From: Dubosiella muris
Lineage (GTDB): Bacteria; Bacillota_I; Bacilli_A; Erysipelotrichales; Erysipelotrichaceae
Direction: 5' to 3'
Length of the DNA: 64,000 nucleotides
Assembly: GCF_004793885.1 (NCBI RefSeq)
Contig: NZ_SRYG01000009.1
Span: 1 to 64,000 of the forward strand
Shown here: in pieces, positions 27,202-35,493 of the stretch
How the letters are laid out: the number at the start of each line of letters is the position of its first letter
How positions within the stretch are numbered: the first letter of the stretch is position 1
Notes under the pieces: generated by a model
The model's database searches: none
What the model saw: only the letters and a program-made list of their open reading frames with translations
Told to the model about the DNA's origin: nothing
Position numbers and translations under genes: made by a program

Positions 27202-27915
27202 TCAAAGCGCGATGGCGCTTTCCAGGGCGAGCCGCATCATGGCGTCGAAATTTTGCTCGCGCTGCTGCGGGGTGGCGATTTCGTCCTCGTACACAAACGA
27301 GTCGGAAACCGTGCACAGGCAGGCCGCTTTTTTGCCGCAGACGTTCGCGTTGTGAAACAAGCCGAAGCTTTCCATTTCGACGATTTGGCAGCCCAGAGCG
27401 ATCGCGTCGGCTTTGGGCTGCTCGATGCCGTTGTAAAAAACGTCGCTGGAATGAAAGCGGATTGGATCGACGCGGATGCCCAGCGCCAGAGCCTGGTCCA
27501 AAATGCAGGCGTTGACGTCCATCGCGGGAAACTGGATCATGTTTTCGTCCCCGGACATCGTCAGGGCGTAGGTCGATTCGCTGTACGCGGAGTCGGCGAG
27601 TACGACATCGAAAACGTGGCGCTCGGGTGCGTAGGCCCCGCAGGAGCCGATGCGGATGATGACGTCCACGTCGTAGGTGGTGAAGAGCTCGTACGAATAA
27701 ATGCCAATGCTTGGAATGCCCATGCCGCTGCCCATGACCGAGACTGGCACGCCTTTGTAGGTGCCGGTGAATCCGAGCATGCCGCGGATGGTGTTGAACG
27801 GCTGGATGTCCTGCAAATACGTTTGGGCGATGTGGCGGGCGCGCAATGGATCGCCGGGCATCAAAACGACGCGGGCGATTTCCCCTTTGGCGGCTTCATT
27901 GTGTGGTGTTCCCAT
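27202..27915 (-). CDS. deoD: Purine nucleoside phosphorylase, DeoD type
   Basis: Cleaves purine (deoxy)nucleosides with phosphate, giving a free base and (deoxy)ribose 1-phosphate. The 237 residues match the hexameric bacterial family: MPGDPLRAR near 19-27, GSGMGIPSIGIYSYEL, RIGSCGAY, and VEMESFGLF with the ribose-binding glutamates. The late aspartate in TVSDSFVYED corresponds to the base-site Asp204 of the E. coli enzyme. GGAGG precedes the ATG. It is a single gene; the purine permease lies 6 kb away. Confidence 0.95.
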   Translation of the reverse strand: MGTPHNEAAKGEIARVVLMPGDPLRARHIAQTYLQDIQPFNTIRGMLGFTGTYKGVPVSVMGSGMGIPSIGIYSYELFTTYDVDVIIRIGSCGAYAPERHVFDVVLADSAYSESTYALTMSGDENMIQFPAMDVNACILDQALALGIRVDPIRFHSSDVFYNGIEQPKADAIALGCQIVEMESFGLFHNANVCGKKAACLCTVSDSFVYEDEIATPQQREQNFDAMMRLALESAIAL

Positions 27916-27970
27916 AAAAACCTCCTTTTTCCTCTAGCATAATGGAAGCGCTGACGGAATGCAATTTTTC

Positions 27971-27998
27971 GTGACCCATGCCGGTTTGGTGTTATAAT
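27971..27998 (+). promoter_or_regulatory. Sigma-A promoter of the YitT gene
   Basis: A perfect TATAAT (27993-27998) with the TGn extension follows GTGACC by 16 bases, 25 bases before the start codon. It probably drives the run yitT-rnmV-rsmA-ispE. Confidence 0.65.
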
Positions 27999-28023
27999 TT
28001 TGAGGTAAAGGAAGTCTTGCATC

Positions 28024-28893
28024 ATGGAAAAAAAAGTCAGTCCCGTGAAACAGCTTATTTATATTGTAATCGGGAATATTATTCTCGCCGCCTCGGTGGC
28101 GTATCTTGTGCTGCCCAACAACATTTTGTCGGGCGGCGTGGCCGGTGTGGCCGTCGCGTTGCAGCCGGTGTTTCCGATCGACCCGGTTTGGGTCATTGAC
28201 GGGTTGACGATCGGCTTGTTTGTCGTCGGCGCGATTTTTTTAGGAAAGCGGTTCGCGCTGAAAACGATTTTGTCTTCGATTATTTATCCGATGCTGATCA
28301 CGTTGTTCTCCTGGACGGTGACACTGTTTCCGGCCGGTACGTTCGCGCTGGATCCCATCATCGCGTCGGGTTTCGCGGGCGTCGGCATGGGGGTCGGGCT
28401 CGGTTTGGTGTTCCGCGTGGACGCGAGCACGGGCGGTATGGATATTTTGGCGTTGCTCGTGCACAAGTATTTAAAGCTGAATGAAGGAAAGAGCGTCATG
28501 ATCATCGACATTTTGACGGTTTTGCTTGGCTTGTACACGTACGGCTTGCAGGACGCGCTGGTCGGGGTGCTTTCGGTCGTCGTTTCGGGCGTGATGATCA
28601 ACCGGATGATTATGCTTGGCTCGCAGGCGGCGATGAACGTCATGATCATTTCCGACCAGTGGTCCGCGATTCGTCACGAGTTGATGGAGGCGCTGGATCG
28701 CGGGGTGACGCTGCTGGAAGCCAAGGGCGGCTACAAAGAGGAGTTTCGGCCGGTGGTGATGTGCGTGATCATGCAGCAGCAGTATCCGGAGCTTGAGCGG
28801 CTCGTGAACGCGATCGACCCGCACGCGTTTATGATCGTCAACAACGTGCACTCGGTGCATGGCGAGGGATTCAGCCGGGGGCTCGTCCAATGA
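28024..28893 (+). CDS. YitT-family membrane protein (DUF161/DUF2179)
   Basis: A 289-residue protein with five or six N-terminal membrane segments and a soluble C-terminal DUF2179 domain (from about residue 210, with MCVIMQQQYPELERLVNAID). Family members are widespread in Firmicutes; the function is not established. AAAGGAAG precedes the ATG. Its stop overlaps the rnmV start (ATGA), tying it to the RNA-maturation genes that follow. Confidence 0.87.
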   Translation: MEKKVSPVKQLIYIVIGNIILAASVAYLVLPNNILSGGVAGVAVALQPVFPIDPVWVIDGLTIGLFVVGAIFLGKRFALKTILSSIIYPMLITLFSWTVTLFPAGTFALDPIIASGFAGVGMGVGLGLVFRVDASTGGMDILALLVHKYLKLNEGKSVMIIDILTVLLGLYTYGLQDALVGVLSVVVSGVMINRMIMLGSQAAMNVMIISDQWSAIRHELMEALDRGVTLLEAKGGYKEEFRPVVMCVIMQQQYPELERLVNAIDPHAFMIVNNVHSVHGEGFSRGLVQ

Positions 28894-29423
28894 CAAAACA
28901 AAAAATCAAGGAAATGATCGTTGTCGAAGGCAAGCACGATTCCAGCACGCTGCGGGCGTATTTCGACTGCGACACGATCGAGACGGGCGGCGACCAGCTG
29001 TCGGCGCAAACGCTGGAGCGAATCAAAAAAGCGCAGCAGGAGCGGGGCGTGATCGTGTTTACGGATCCGGACTCGCCTGGCGAGCACATCCGCCGGCAAA
29101 TCAAGGCGGCTGTTCCGCAAGCCAAGCACGCGTTCATTCCAAAGGAGAAGGCGCGGACGACGAAAAAGGTGGGCGTGGAGCACGCGCGCAAGGAAGATCT
29201 GTGGCGGGCGCTTGAACAGCGGGTGACGTTTATCGAGCACAACGAGTCGCTGGCGTGGTCTGATTTTATCGACTTTGGCTTTGTGGGAAACAAAGCGCTT
29301 CGCCATGGCGTGTGCGAACGGCTCGGGATCGGGCCGTGCAACGCGAAGACGTGTTTCCGGCGGCTGAACGAGATGAACGTGACGAAAGAAGACCTTTTGG
29401 AAATTTTGGAGGAAAAACTATGA
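28890..29423 (+). CDS. rnmV: Ribonuclease M5 (5S rRNA maturation)
   Basis: Processes both ends of the 5S rRNA precursor in Firmicutes, acting on the 5S-L18 complex. A 177-residue protein with the TOPRIM domain first: VVEGKHD at about 11-17 supplies the catalytic glutamate, and FTDPDSPGE near 57-65 the DxD. The C-terminal half is the 5S-binding part. It overlaps its neighbours on both sides by four bases. Its presence shows that the genome has precursor 5S RNA to process, although no 5S gene follows the 23S at the left edge. Confidence 0.93.
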   Translation: MTKQKIKEMIVVEGKHDSSTLRAYFDCDTIETGGDQLSAQTLERIKKAQQERGVIVFTDPDSPGEHIRRQIKAAVPQAKHAFIPKEKARTTKKVGVEHARKEDLWRALEQRVTFIEHNESLAWSDFIDFGFVGNKALRHGVCERLGIGPCNAKTCFRRLNEMNVTKEDLLEILEEKL

Positions 29424-30301
29424 ACGAGGCGATCGCGACGATCAAAAACACAAGACGGATCCAGGCGCAGTACGATGTTCATGCCAAAAAGGCGTTTGGG
29501 CAAAACTTTATTATCGAGCCGAAAGTCGTGGAAAAAATTGCGGACGCGGCTATCGCGTCGCCAAACGATCTGGTGATCGAGGTCGGACCGGGAATCGGGG
29601 CTTTGACGCAGTTTTTGTGCGAGAAAAGCGAGCATGTCGTGGCGTTTGAGATCGACGAGCGGCTGCCGGATATTTTGCGGGCGGAAATCGGAAGCGACCA
29701 TTTGGAGATTTTGCTTCAGGATTTTCTGGAGGCGGATATCGACGCGGAAATCAGGGCGCGGCGCAAACCCGGACAGCGGGTGGATTTTGTTTCGAATTTG
29801 CCCTACTATATCACGACGCCGATTTTGTTTAAGCTGTTCGAGGCCAGGGAGCATCCGGACACGATCACGGTCATGCTCCAGAAGGAAGTGGGGGAGCGCT
29901 TTCTGGCGCGGCATTCGGACAAGGCGTACAACGCGCTAAGCGTCATCACGGCGTACCGGTGCCGGGTGAAAAAGGTGATGGATGTTTCGCGGCACGTGTT
30001 CATGCCAAAGCCGAACGTGGATTCGATGGTGATTCAGTTCACGTTCGTGGATCGCGAGCCGGTCGCGGACGAGGATTTGTTTTTCGAGATGGTAAAAGCG
30101 TGTTTCGCCCAGCGCAGAAAGACGCTTTACAATAATTTGCAAGCGTGGCTGGCCGACAAGGAAGCCGCGAAGTCGATGCTGGAAAAATCGGGGCTGGAGC
30201 CAAGCGTGCGCGCGCAGGAGCTCGAGCTGGAGGATTTTATCCGTTTGTATGAGGAGAATTATGAAACGATACGCGCCTGCAAAGGTAAACATTGCGCTTG
30301 A
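29420..30301 (+). CDS. rsmA: 16S rRNA dimethyladenosine transferase
   Basis: KsgA/RsmA: dimethylates two adenines in helix 45 of 16S rRNA using S-adenosylmethionine. 293 residues, with FGQNFI near 26-31, the cofactor motif IEVGPGIGALT near 53-63 and the catalytic NLPYYITTP motif. GGAGG precedes the ATG, which overlaps the rnmV stop. The rnmV-rsmA-ispE order is conserved in many Firmicutes. Confidence 0.95.
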   Translation: MNEAIATIKNTRRIQAQYDVHAKKAFGQNFIIEPKVVEKIADAAIASPNDLVIEVGPGIGALTQFLCEKSEHVVAFEIDERLPDILRAEIGSDHLEILLQDFLEADIDAEIRARRKPGQRVDFVSNLPYYITTPILFKLFEAREHPDTITVMLQKEVGERFLARHSDKAYNALSVITAYRCRVKKVMDVSRHVFMPKPNVDSMVIQFTFVDREPVADEDLFFEMVKACFAQRRKTLYNNLQAWLADKEAAKSMLEKSGLEPSVRAQELELEDFIRLYEENYETIRACKGKHCA

Positions 30302-31091
30302 CGTTTTGGGCGTCGACGCGCGGGGCTATCACGATTTGGATATGATCATGGCGCCGGTTTCCTTGTTTGACGAAGTGGAAATCGAGCCGGCCGCCCGGGA
30401 CGTGGTGGAATTCGTGGGAATGGACGTTCCGGAAGCGAACACGGTGCGCAAGGCGATTGACGTGATGCGGGAACAGTTCGGATTTTCGACGCGTTTTTTT
30501 GTGCGGGTCGTCAAGCGGATTCCCGAACAGGCGGGACTGGCGGGGGGCAGCGCGGACGCGGCGGCCGTCATGAAGGCGATTGTCGAGCTGGAGGGGCTGG
30601 ATGTGTCGCTGGAGCGGCTGATGGAGCTGGGCGCGAAGGTGGGGGCGGATGTGCCGTTTTGCCTGCTGAGCCGGTGGGCCCGCGTGCAAGGCATAGGCGA
30701 GCGGGTCGTCCCGATCGAGTCGGACTGGCGGTTTTTTATCGTGCTGGTGAAGCCGGCGCAAGGCGTTTCGACGCCGCAGGCGTTCGCGCGCTGGGACGAG
30801 GGCGTCCAGACGCGTATGGATGTGGATCGAACGCAGGCGGCGGTGGAGCGAAACGATTTGGACGCGCTGATGGCGTCGGTATGCAACGCGTTGGAGGCGC
30901 CTGCCATCGAGCTTGTGCCGGCGGTGGAGCAAGTCCGGCAGGATTTGCTGGCGCAGGGTGTCGCTTTGGCGCGCATGACGGGGTCCGGCTCGGCGGTGAT
31001 GGGCTTTTCCAGGGACAAGTCCGTTTTGGAGCGGGCGGCCAAAAGCTTGCGGACGAAGTATCCGTTTGTGGAAATCGTCCAGGTTGGATAA
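30261..31091 (+). CDS. ispE: 4-diphosphocytidyl-2-C-methyl-D-erythritol kinase
   Basis: Fourth step of the MEP pathway to isoprenoid precursors. A 276-residue GHMP kinase; the ATP loop is PEQAGLAGGSADAAA and the N terminus YAPAKVNIALDVLG is typical. The ATG at 30261 is preceded by GAGGAG; an upstream in-frame ATG would place that ribosome site inside the gene. It overlaps rsmA by 41 bases. The undecaprenyl carrier made from this pathway serves the TagO-like enzyme two genes on. Confidence 0.95.
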   Translation: MKRYAPAKVNIALDVLGVDARGYHDLDMIMAPVSLFDEVEIEPAARDVVEFVGMDVPEANTVRKAIDVMREQFGFSTRFFVRVVKRIPEQAGLAGGSADAAAVMKAIVELEGLDVSLERLMELGAKVGADVPFCLLSRWARVQGIGERVVPIESDWRFFIVLVKPAQGVSTPQAFARWDEGVQTRMDVDRTQAAVERNDLDALMASVCNALEAPAIELVPAVEQVRQDLLAQGVALARMTGSGSAVMGFSRDKSVLERAAKSLRTKYPFVEIVQVG

Positions 31092-31103
31092 GGGGGATGG
31101 AAG

Positions 31104-31313
31104 ATGTCGTATTCGGTTTTGAAGTTCGTGATCTTTCTTGTGTGTTTTGGCGTGAGCTTTTACGCGTGTTCGGCGATTGAGTTTCAGAAGTTCATGAAGG
31201 TGCGCGAGCCGCGGAAAGTGGTGGTCCTGTTGTTTTTGTTGTCGTTGTCGCTGGCGTATGTGGCGTCGCAGGCGATTTTGGAGCTGACGATTTACAACGG
31301 GTTTGGTGGCTGA
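31104..31313 (+). CDS. DUF1146 (YwzB-like) small membrane protein
   Basis: A 69-residue protein with two membrane segments (about 4-24 and 40-60) split by a basic loop MKVREPRK. This is the layout of DUF1146 proteins, which in many Firmicutes lie near ATP synthase or MreB-type genes and have no assigned role. GGGGGATGGAAG precedes the ATG. The MreB-like gene follows after one base. Confidence 0.75.
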   Translation: MSYSVLKFVIFLVCFGVSFYACSAIEFQKFMKVREPRKVVVLLFLLSLSLAYVASQAILELTIYNGFGG

Positions 31314-31314
31314 C

Positions 31315-32244
31315 ATGTTTGAGAGATGGTATGTGCTCGATGTGGGAGCGCACACGTTTCGGCTGTACGATGTGCGGGGCGACGAGCTCGTTCGTTTTCC
31401 GGCGTGCTATGGGGTTTGCGAAGGGCGCGTGGAGAAAGTGGGAAAAGAGGCGTTGTCGTTTGTGTATCGGGATCCGCGGCGCTGCCAGGTGCATTATCCG
31501 GTGGATGACGGGTATTTGCTTCATGACTTGCGGGTGCTGGTGCATGAGGGGCTGCAGCGCATTGGCGCCCATGAGCATTTGCTCAAGCCAAGCTTGCTGG
31601 TGTACGTTCCGTTTTCCTTGCCGGAAACGGAGCGGGAGAAGTGGCAGGAAATCCTGCAAAGCGAAGGGGTGAAAAAAGTGAGGTTCGTGACGCTGGTCGA
31701 TGTGTACGAGTCGTTTGGGGACACCCGCTTTGTGATCCATGTCGGACACTCGGTTTGCGAGATGGCGATTTTTGTGGAGGGGCGCTGCGTCATTCGCAAG
31801 TCGATTCCATTCGCGGGCCGGCAGGTGGGCGAGGCGATTCAGACGCTGGTGGCAAAAAAGACGAATTGTCTCATTTCGAGCGAGGACGCCAACGCGATGA
31901 TGCTGACGGCTTCGTCGTTGTTGCAGGAGCGCAAAAACGCGACGTTGAGCGCGGCGGCGTTTGACCGCTATCAAAACTATGTGAAGATTCAGGTGCGGGG
32001 TTCGGATTTGTGGCCGTGTTTTCTTGAGGTGGAAAATCAAATCGCCTGGTGGGCGAAGTCGTTGTTTGAAACGGTTTCTTTGCCGGCTCAAGAAAAGATT
32101 GCCAGCCGGGGCGTGGACCTGCATGGCGGACTGGCGGAGCTGTTTGGCCTTTCCAAATTGTTGTCGAAGGAGCTGCAATGTCCTGTGATTTGTTCGAAGG
32201 ACCCGGAATATGATATGCTCAAGACAATAAAGGAGCTGGCGTAG
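31315..32244 (+). CDS. Divergent MreB-like actin homologue
   Basis: A 309-residue protein that follows MreB along its length but has lost nucleotide-site residues. The first phosphate loop reads YVLDVGAHTFRLYDV where MreB has GIDLGTANT; the second reads HVGHSVCEMAIF instead of DIGGGTTEVAVI; the adenosine loop reads LHGGLAELFG instead of LTGGGALLRG. The interdomain PFAGRQVGEAI...NCLIS stretch is still clear. It probably polymerises poorly or not at all by ATP and may bind true MreB or the cell-wall machinery. The start has weak alternatives (TTG and GTG a few codons upstream). Confidence 0.72.
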   Translation: MFERWYVLDVGAHTFRLYDVRGDELVRFPACYGVCEGRVEKVGKEALSFVYRDPRRCQVHYPVDDGYLLHDLRVLVHEGLQRIGAHEHLLKPSLLVYVPFSLPETEREKWQEILQSEGVKKVRFVTLVDVYESFGDTRFVIHVGHSVCEMAIFVEGRCVIRKSIPFAGRQVGEAIQTLVAKKTNCLISSEDANAMMLTASSLLQERKNATLSAAAFDRYQNYVKIQVRGSDLWPCFLEVENQIAWWAKSLFETVSLPAQEKIASRGVDLHGGLAELFGLSKLLSKELQCPVICSKDPEYDMLKTIKELA

Positions 32245-33329
32245 TGAATGAATTGAAGGTAATGGTGCTGCCGTTTTTGATTTCCCTGGGGATCACCCCT
32301 TTGGTGAAATGGTATTCGGTGGCGGCCAAAACATATGCGAAGGAAAATAAGAGAACGGTCCATCATGGCAAGATCTCCCGCATTGGCGGCGTGGCGATTT
32401 ATTTGGCGTTTATGATCACGATGGCGGTGTACATGAAGGCGGATCGGGCGATTACCGGCATTTTGGCTGGCGGTTCGATCATGTTTTTTACCGGCTTGGT
32501 GGATGATTTGATTGATATTAAGCCGGTCGTCAAGCTGTTTTTTGAGGTGGTCGCGGCGCTTGTGCTGATTTATTATGGCGTGCAGGTGGATGTGATTCGT
32601 CTGCCGTTTGGGATCCAAATCAATTTTGGCCTGATTTCGTTTTTGTTTACGATCCTTTGGATCGCGGGCATTACGAACGCGGTGAACCTGATTGACGGGC
32701 TGGATGGCCTGGCGGGCGGCATGAGCGTGATCATTTTTGTGGTGACCGGTTGTCTGGCGCTCATTGAACGGCGTCCCGATATCATCGCGCTGGCGTTTAT
32801 TTTGGCGGGAAGCACTTTGGGGTTTCTGGTGTACAATTCGCATCCGGCGAGTATTTTCATGGGGGATTGCGGCTCGTTGTTTTTGGGGTTCATGATTTCC
32901 GCGATTTCGCTGATGGGGTTTAAATCGAGCACGATTTTGACGCTGGCGCTGCCGATCCTGCTACTGATGCTGCCGATCGTGGACACGTTGTCGGCGATTT
33001 TGCGGCGAACGTTGAAGGGAATGAAGTTTTCGCAGGCGGATAAGAGCCACTTGCATCATTTGCTGATGAATCAGTTCGGCCACCGCAACACGGTGATCAT
33101 CATGTGCTCGATGACGGCGTTGTTTGGCTTGAGCGCCTATGTGTACATGATCAATCGCAATTTGGGATTTTTGACCATTTTGATTTTGCTGTTTTTCGTA
33201 GAGCTGTTTATCGAGAAGTCGGCGATGATTTCCGTGAAGTTCCACCCGATGCTTGGATTGTGGCATCGAATGGAGCGGATGATGGAGAGAATGAAAAGCA
33301 ACCGCCATAAAAAGAAAATGGAAAAATAG
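32244..33329 (+). CDS. TagO/WecA-type undecaprenyl-phosphate GlcNAc-1-phosphate transferase
   Basis: A 361-residue membrane enzyme of the MraY/WecA superfamily with about eleven membrane segments. It transfers a sugar 1-phosphate from a UDP-sugar to undecaprenyl phosphate to start teichoic acid or capsule synthesis. GLVDDLID (aspartate pair), NLIDGLDGLAGG and FMGDCGSLFLG are the active-site motifs, and the HHLLMNQFGHRNT loop is the cytoplasmic histidine motif. It starts with GTG, sharing one base with the MreB-like stop, with AAAGGAG ahead. A C-terminal lysine- and methionine-rich tail follows the last segment. Confidence 0.9.
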   Translation: MNELKVMVLPFLISLGITPLVKWYSVAAKTYAKENKRTVHHGKISRIGGVAIYLAFMITMAVYMKADRAITGILAGGSIMFFTGLVDDLIDIKPVVKLFFEVVAALVLIYYGVQVDVIRLPFGIQINFGLISFLFTILWIAGITNAVNLIDGLDGLAGGMSVIIFVVTGCLALIERRPDIIALAFILAGSTLGFLVYNSHPASIFMGDCGSLFLGFMISAISLMGFKSSTILTLALPILLLMLPIVDTLSAILRRTLKGMKFSQADKSHLHHLLMNQFGHRNTVIIMCSMTALFGLSAYVYMINRNLGFLTILILLFFVELFIEKSAMISVKFHPMLGLWHRMERMMERMKSNRHKKKMEK

Positions 33330-33330
33330 A

Positions 33331-33377
33331 AAAAGGAGAATACCGATGAATCAGAAAAATCGGATCTCCTTTTTTTG
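33331..33377. terminator. Terminator between the TagO-like gene and the transposase-like gene
   Basis: AAAGGAGA and ATCCGATT/AATCGGAT-type arms build a long two-part stem around a GAATCAGAAA loop, followed by seven Ts. It ends right at the stop of the converging gene, so it can serve both. Confidence 0.8.
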
Positions 33378-34409
33378 TTAGCTTATAAGAAAGGGCAACA
33401 CCTTTTTGCGGATGTTGGCGGAGTAGCCAAGCTGATCGCACGCTTGCCTGGCGGAAAGACCGTGGTTGAGCATGAGTTTTTGGGCGATGATCACAAACGT
33501 GGAGATCATTTCGCCATTTTCGGTTTTCAAAGCATTTCTTTCTTTGTTCAAAGCGATTTTTTCCTTGTTCAAAGCGTTTTTTTCTTTGTACCATTGTTTT
33601 TCGGCCTCTCGTCTGCCTTCGGCTTTACCTTTTTGAATGATATTGTTGATTACACTTGCCATGGTTTGTTCTCCTTTCGAATCGTCTGGTTGAAATTGTT
33701 CTAAATACTCGTAAAACGCCTTTTTCATCTCTTTGTCGTTTGACAAGGCGGCTAACGTCATCAAGGTTTCTTCGATGTATTCTATTTTCCAGTGGGTCGG
33801 TGGAATATATTGTTTCCCGTGAGACTGACGCATTTGCGCGCAATAATCCGCGATAATGCGGAAATCACTGGAAATGGACTCGATCTTTTCACGACTCCAG
33901 CACGAGATGTTTTCTATATTCATTTTATAATCGAACAGAAATGGTTTCAAGTCGGGATAGGCGTCAAAATGAAACAGCTGGGCGAAAGATTTTGGTTGCC
34001 AGGCGAAGCGGTCATAGTGGAATGTGAACAAAACGCAGGGAATGAGGTGCGTCAATGGAATGACAGGATCTTTTTTTCGCTTGGTCGCTTTGATTTGGCG
34101 CATTTGCCATAAGAAGACGGCGCCCATGTAGCAAAAACAGCGAATGGGCATCATCCGGTCCGCCTTTGTCTGGTTTTCGATACAAAAAATAAAAGGCCGG
34201 TTGTTTTTGGAACCCATTACGAGAACGCATACGTCGTGGTACAGGGGATGAAATCGCTTATCGAGCAAAAAGGGCTGGGAAATCGAAAGATAGCGGATTT
34301 GCGAAGGCTGAATGACGGGTTTGTTGTCGTAAAGCAGAAGGTTGATCAAGGAGGCCAGAACGGTCGGAACGCGCAGAAGGGCCTTTTGGGAAATATCCTT
34401 GTTTGACAT
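33378..34409 (-). CDS. Rpn/PD-(D/E)XK nuclease family transposase-like protein
   Basis: A roughly 343-residue protein of the Rpn (recombination-promoting nuclease) group. The nuclease residues can be followed in YHDVCVLV and FIFCIENQTK, with the family's repeated soluble C-terminal region. The start is unsure: MSNKDISQKA at 34409 fits the fold but has only a distant AAGGAA; a longer frame to 34574 is possible. Residues from about 270 form a basic coiled coil made of three heptads of ALNKEK type. It sits between the cell-wall genes and the pilus operon, with lower G+C than its neighbours, and may mark past exchange there. Confidence 0.75.
   Translation of the reverse strand: MSNKDISQKALLRVPTVLASLINLLLYDNKPVIQPSQIRYLSISQPFLLDKRFHPLYHDVCVLVMGSKNNRPFIFCIENQTKADRMMPIRCFCYMGAVFLWQMRQIKATKRKKDPVIPLTHLIPCVLFTFHYDRFAWQPKSFAQLFHFDAYPDLKPFLFDYKMNIENISCWSREKIESISSDFRIIADYCAQMRQSHGKQYIPPTHWKIEYIEETLMTLAALSNDKEMKKAFYEYLEQFQPDDSKGEQTMASVINNIIQKGKAEGRREAEKQWYKEKNALNKEKIALNKERNALKTENGEMISTFVIIAQKLMLNHGLSARQACDQLGYSANIRKKVLPFLIS
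33526..33588. repeat. Three tandem 21-base repeats inside the Rpn-like gene
   Basis: Copies at 33526-33546, 33547-33567 and 33568-33588 share TTCAAAGC at one end and CTTTG or CCTTG at the other. They encode the heptads of the coiled coil and can change length by slippage without breaking the frame. Confidence 0.85.
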
Positions 34410-34877
34410 AAATGAATGAAATTCCTTTCTTGGATAATGGTTGAGGATAAAGGAGAGAATCTCCATATCGCGAATAAAAAAATGTAAACCGGTCGAGCGA
34501 CTGGTTTGAAATGTTTCTGCCCGATTATAACAATTTTCTTTGAAAACGCAAAGAAAAAAGGATAAAAATCCCATTTCTTTATTTTATCCAGTCGGTTTTT
34601 CAACAAATCTGTTTTGTTTTCTTCGTTCGACGTCTTTTTTACAAAAATAGGAACAGTCGTATAAAAAATCATATGATTGGTCACAAATGGGAAAAGAGGA
34701 GCTATGTATTACTGATATGTATTAACAAAATTAGAATCTTTCCGGCATGGATTGGTTGACTTTGACTTATTTATAAGCTATGTTTTGAGTACTTTTAACG
34801 AATGATTTAAAAAAATTAAAACAATTTGTGAAAGTTGGGAAAGGAATCGAAGGGAAACGATCAATGAGGGATGGAAT
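34410..34877. other. A+T-rich gap before the pilus operon
   Basis: About 470 bases with no convincing gene; short reading frames on both strands lack ribosome sites. The right half carries the pilus promoter. The rest shows long A and T runs only. Confidence 0.6.
34756..34784 (+). promoter_or_regulatory. Sigma-A promoter of the pilus operon
   Basis: TTGACT and TATGTT separated by exactly 17 bases, about 94 bases before the lepB start. A second overlapping TTGACT lies six bases on. It is the only clear promoter found upstream of the nine-gene operon. Confidence 0.6.
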
Positions 34878-35474
34878 GTGAAGAAAAATCCAAAGCAAGT
34901 CAGGGAGGTTCGTGAAATCCCTTCGCTGGAACTGCTCGAAAAAGAAAGGGACCGGGTCAAACACAATACAAAATACCGGTCCACTTTACAAAGTACGGTG
35001 GGCGTGCTCGTCGTGGTCGCGGCGATCGCGATTTTGGCCGCCACGCTCTGGCTGCCCGTGCTTCGAATTTATGGAACCAGTATGACGCCGACGTTGGAGG
35101 CTGGGGATATCGTGTTGTCGCTGAAAGGAAGCGACTTCAAAACAGGGGATGTTATTGCGTTCTACTATAACAACAAGATATTAGTAAAAAGGGTTATCGC
35201 CGGACCAGGCGACTGGGTATATATCGACGACGACGGCACCGTGTTCGTCAATGGCGAGGAAATCGTCGAGCCGTATTTGCAAGACAAAGCGCTCGGGGAC
35301 ACGGATTTGGAGTATCCGTATCAAGTGCCCGAGAAACGCTGGTTTGTGATGGGCGACCATCGCAGCGTGTCCATGGACTCAAGAACGCGGGCCATTGGAC
35401 CGGTTGCCGAGGAGCAAATCGTAGGGAAGCTGAAAGCGAGAGTATGGCCGTTCAATAAGATCGGCGTGGTATAA
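34878..35474 (+). CDS. lepB: Signal peptidase I dedicated to the pilus operon
   Basis: Membrane serine protease that removes signal peptides from exported proteins. 198 residues, one membrane segment near 41-60, catalytic S68 in YGTSMTPTL and K104 in VKRVIAGPGD, and the GDHRSVSMDSR box. A lysine dyad, not the histidine of SipW-type peptidases, is present. Start is GTG with GAGGG 8 bases before. It is the first gene of the operon, 19 bases before the adhesin, and pilus loci of Gram-positives often carry such a peptidase that helps assembly. Confidence 0.92.
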   Translation: MKKNPKQVREVREIPSLELLEKERDRVKHNTKYRSTLQSTVGVLVVVAAIAILAATLWLPVLRIYGTSMTPTLEAGDIVLSLKGSDFKTGDVIAFYYNNKILVKRVIAGPGDWVYIDDDGTVFVNGEEIVEPYLQDKALGDTDLEYPYQVPEKRWFVMGDHRSVSMDSRTRAIGPVAEEQIVGKLKARVWPFNKIGVV

Positions 35475-35493
35475 GTAGAGGAAGGAATTGAAT

